Source: JBGTLA01 sp041744375 (GTDB lineage: Bacteria; Actinomycetota; Acidimicrobiia; Spongiisociales; ZC4RG35). Taken from it: a stretch of 17,463 nucleotides of DNA. The position numbers and the translations under genes are program-made. Positions 15,844 to 17,463 of the stretch are shown here, piece by piece (positions within the stretch are counted from its first letter, which is position 1; the number at the start of each line of letters is the position of its first letter). Location of the stretch: positions 1-17,463 of the forward strand of contig JBGTLA010000122.1 in the NCBI GenBank assembly GCA_041744375.1, given 5' to 3'. A model generated the notes under the pieces. That model was given only the letters and a program-made list of their open reading frames with translations. It was not told the origin of the DNA and ran no database searches.

Positions 15844-17078
15844 TTGAACCTCACCCGCGGATCGAGGTAGCCATAGGAGATGTCTACCAGGAGATTGACC
15901 AGCACGTATGTGGCGGCGATCACCACGGTGAAGCCCTGGATGATCGGGAAGTCGCGACTGGTGATGGCGTCGAAGAGTGCTGTGCCGATCCCGGCCAGCC
16001 CGAACACCGTCTCGGTGAGGACCGCTCCTCCCAAGAGCCCACCGAGTTGGAGGCCGATGACCGTGACGACCGGCAGCAACGCGTTGCGCAAGGCGTGGTG
16101 GCGTACCACTCGCTTCTCGGCAGCTCCCTTGGCGCGGGCGGTTCGGATGTAGTCCTTGCGGAGCACGTCGAGGAGGGAGGAGCGAGTCATGCGGGCGATG
16201 ATCGACATCGGAATGGTGGCGAGGGCGATGGAGGGGAGGATGAGGTGACGGATGGCGTCCCACATCACCGTCCATTGGGCGGTGATCAAGGCGTTGACGA
16301 TCGCCATGTTGGTGATGAAGCGCGCCGCGTTGACGGCGATGCCTCTTTCCCCGAGCTCGATGCCCCACATCGTGTAGAAGGGAACCGGCCTGACTCCGGC
16401 CGACAGTCGGCCGCTGGGGGGAAGGGCCAAGAAGGTATCTCGGAGTAGAAAGGCGAAGACATAGGCCAGCAGCAGCCCCAGCCAGAAGATGGGCATCGAC
16501 ACGCCCACGTTGGCGACGGCCATGGCCCCGACGTCGACGGCGCTGTTGTGCCGACGGGCTGCCACCACTCCGAGGGGAACTCCCACCGCCACGGCCAAGA
16601 CGAGGGCGATCACCGCCAGTTCGAATGTGACGGGGAGTCGTTCGATGAGAATGGTGCTCACCGGCCGGGAGAAACGAATCGAGTTGCCGAAATCTCCGCC
16701 GAGCACGTTGCGGGCATAGATGCCCATCTGGACGAAGATTGGCTCGTTGAGGCCCTGCGCCTCGTTGAAGCGTTCACAGGCCTCGGCGGTCGCCCGTTCT
16801 CCCAACATGGCGGTACACGGTTCCCCGGGAAGGGCTCTCACGAGCAGGAACACGACCACCAGCACCCCGGCCAGAAACAGCGGCACCATGAACTGGGCGA
16901 CGACCTGAAAAAACAGGGCGCCGGTCAGAACGACCACCGCCAGCAGAGCGACTAGCGACACCAACCGTGGAACAAAGGCATTGCCGCTGTCCGGGCGAGG
17001 AGTCAGAATCTCCCTCGCCGCTTTACGCGCCGGCGAGGGTTTACCTTTTTTTCTGCGCGTAGCGGACTTCTTCGGCAT
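15840..17078 (-). CDS. dppB: Oligopeptide/dipeptide ABC importer permease, B subunit
   Basis: The first gene of the importer operon encodes 412 residues from ATG 17078. It has a lysine/arginine-rich cytoplasmic start (MPKKSATRRKKGKPSPARKA), an additional membrane segment (~36-59) and then the family's usual first segment ending LVRALPGEPCTAMLG (79-93). Downstream are RLPVTFELAVIALVLAVAVG (147-166), GVSMPIFWLGLLLAYVFA (192-209) and the EAA loop YIRTARAKGAAEKRVVRHHALRN (310-332), ending DPRVRFK. The extra N-terminal stretch makes it longer than most OppB/DppB proteins (~310-340). No ribosome site is visible; a CATAAT box (17091-17086) seven bases from the ATG would fit a leaderless message, though no clear -35 box exists. 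The upstream frame back to 17453 is not coding. Confidence 0.9.
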   Translation of the reverse strand: MPKKSATRRKKGKPSPARKAAREILTPRPDSGNAFVPRLVSLVALLAVVVLTGALFFQVVAQFMVPLFLAGVLVVVFLLVRALPGEPCTAMLGERATAEACERFNEAQGLNEPIFVQMGIYARNVLGGDFGNSIRFSRPVSTILIERLPVTFELAVIALVLAVAVGVPLGVVAARRHNSAVDVGAMAVANVGVSMPIFWLGLLLAYVFAFLLRDTFLALPPSGRLSAGVRPVPFYTMWGIELGERGIAVNAARFITNMAIVNALITAQWTVMWDAIRHLILPSIALATIPMSIIARMTRSSLLDVLRKDYIRTARAKGAAEKRVVRHHALRNALLPVVTVIGLQLGGLLGGAVLTETVFGLAGIGTALFDAITSRDFPIIQGFTVVIAATYVLVNLLVDISYGYLDPRVRFK

Positions 17079-17171
17079 GTCGACAATTATGCGAGGGGCG
17101 GTTCTGGGCCGGGCCGTCCGATTGTACCCGCCGCCCAGTATCACGCAGCGCCATCCTCTGGGGAAAGCCGA

Positions 17172-17326
17172 TTGAGTATCCCTAGACGACCGCTGATGAT
17201 TGCCCTGCGTGTGGCGGTGCTGGGGCTGGTGGCCCTGTTTGTCTGGAGCACGATCGCCAAGGCTTGGACCAGCCTGGGCGACGCAGAACTGCAGTGGCGG
17301 CCTGGATGGGCGCTGGCCGCCGCGGT
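17172..17326 (+). pseudogene. Start of a UPF0104-type flippase-like membrane protein, interrupted
   Basis: From TTG 17172 (GGGGA at ~17160-17164 upstream; ATG 17196 is an alternative), about 50 codons read MSIPRRPLMIALRVAVLGLV and end ELQWRPGWALAAA, with one membrane segment. This resembles the N-terminus of UPF0104 / lysylphosphatidylglycerol-synthase-TM-like proteins, which usually have a polar loop with a WRPGWL-type motif before the second membrane segment. The homology ends near 17322-17328. The frame then reads nonsense (VRSTTTIALPGTYLP) and stops at 17379-17381, because the sequence beyond is the inverted continuation of the same gene type. It is divergent from the importer operon, with a 93-base gap. 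Confidence 0.55.
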
Positions 17327-17463
17327 GCGCAGCACCACTACCATCGCCTTGCCGGGCACGTACTTGCCGAGATTGCCGTAGTAGTAAGCGGGCGCAATCA
17401 GCCGCGCCCGATGGGGCTGCCCGAATGCCCGCAGCACTAGCCCCCAGTACCACGCCATGGGCG
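17326..17463 (-). pseudogene. Inverted internal fragment of a UPF0104-type protein
   Basis: Read on the minus strand from the window edge, the frame containing ATG 17458 gives MAWYWGLVLRAFGQPHRARL, then PAYYYGNLGKYVPGKAMVVV and LRT. GKYVPGK is the hallmark of UPF0104 / lysylphosphatidylglycerol-synthase-TM flippase-like proteins, normally ~60-100 residues from the N-terminus. It is therefore the expected next part of the gene that starts at 17172 on the other strand, separated by a small missing piece and turned around. No complete gene is present; the reading frame beyond LRT runs into the antisense of the plus-strand fragment. Confidence 0.6.

Noticed and set aside
17172..17381. A complete 69-residue plus-strand protein
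   Set aside because: Its last ~18 residues are antisense to the GKYVPGK fragment, so the frame crosses the inverted join and is not a natural gene.
15840..17463. Long N-terminal extension of the B permease back to 17453
   Set aside because: The extension crosses the divergent gap and the broken flippase-like gene antisense. The lysine-rich MPKKSATRR start at 17078 is natural.

Overview
This is a high-GC window whose gene families and start signals (GTG starts, GTGA/ATGA overlaps) suggest an actinobacterium, possibly an Acidimicrobiia-like environmental lineage. That placement is inference from gene content; no marker gene is present. I found no rRNA, complete tRNA, CRISPR array or intact mobile element.

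Left part (1-5.1 kb), accessory in character. A truncated MFS transporter (minus strand) runs off the left edge. It is divergent from a large three-part fusion protein (acyl carrier domain, fatty acyl-AMP ligase, membrane-linked lysophospholipid acyltransferase; about 700-3480). A decayed stretch follows: a 37-codon N-terminal scrap of a transposase (3613-3726), a YbaK-type aminoacyl-tRNA deacylase with a 2-base slip near its C-terminus (3791-4201, with the natural end in another frame at 4247), and a wrecked RNA 3'-phosphate cyclase gene (rtcA, 4270-4883) with a 1-base slip in a G run and an internal loss of roughly 130 residues.

Middle part (5.1-12.8 kb), ordinary chromosomal genes. These are a neutral zinc metallopeptidase (plus); a minus-strand group of 3-hydroxybutyryl-CoA dehydrogenase, a small putative lipoprotein and a CBS-CBS-BON protein; a TPMT-type methyltransferase; a two-TM protein with a long extracytoplasmic helical region; a divergent, translationally coupled ABC-2 exporter pair (DrrA-like ATPase and a permease with an unusually large outer loop); and an OsmC/Ohr-type peroxidase.

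Right part (12.8-17.1 kb): a compact minus-strand oligopeptide/dipeptide ABC importer operon in the order B-C-D-F, tightly overlapped, with no substrate-binding protein in the window. The last ~290 bases hold the start of a UPF0104-type flippase-like gene on the plus strand that breaks at about 17322-17328. The sequence then continues with what looks like the next part of the same gene, but inverted. This is either a real inversion or a chimeric assembly join.

No wholly new defence or mobile system is evident. The most notable items are the ACP-FAAL-acyltransferase fusion, the cluster of broken genes around a transposase scrap, and the inverted join at the right edge.
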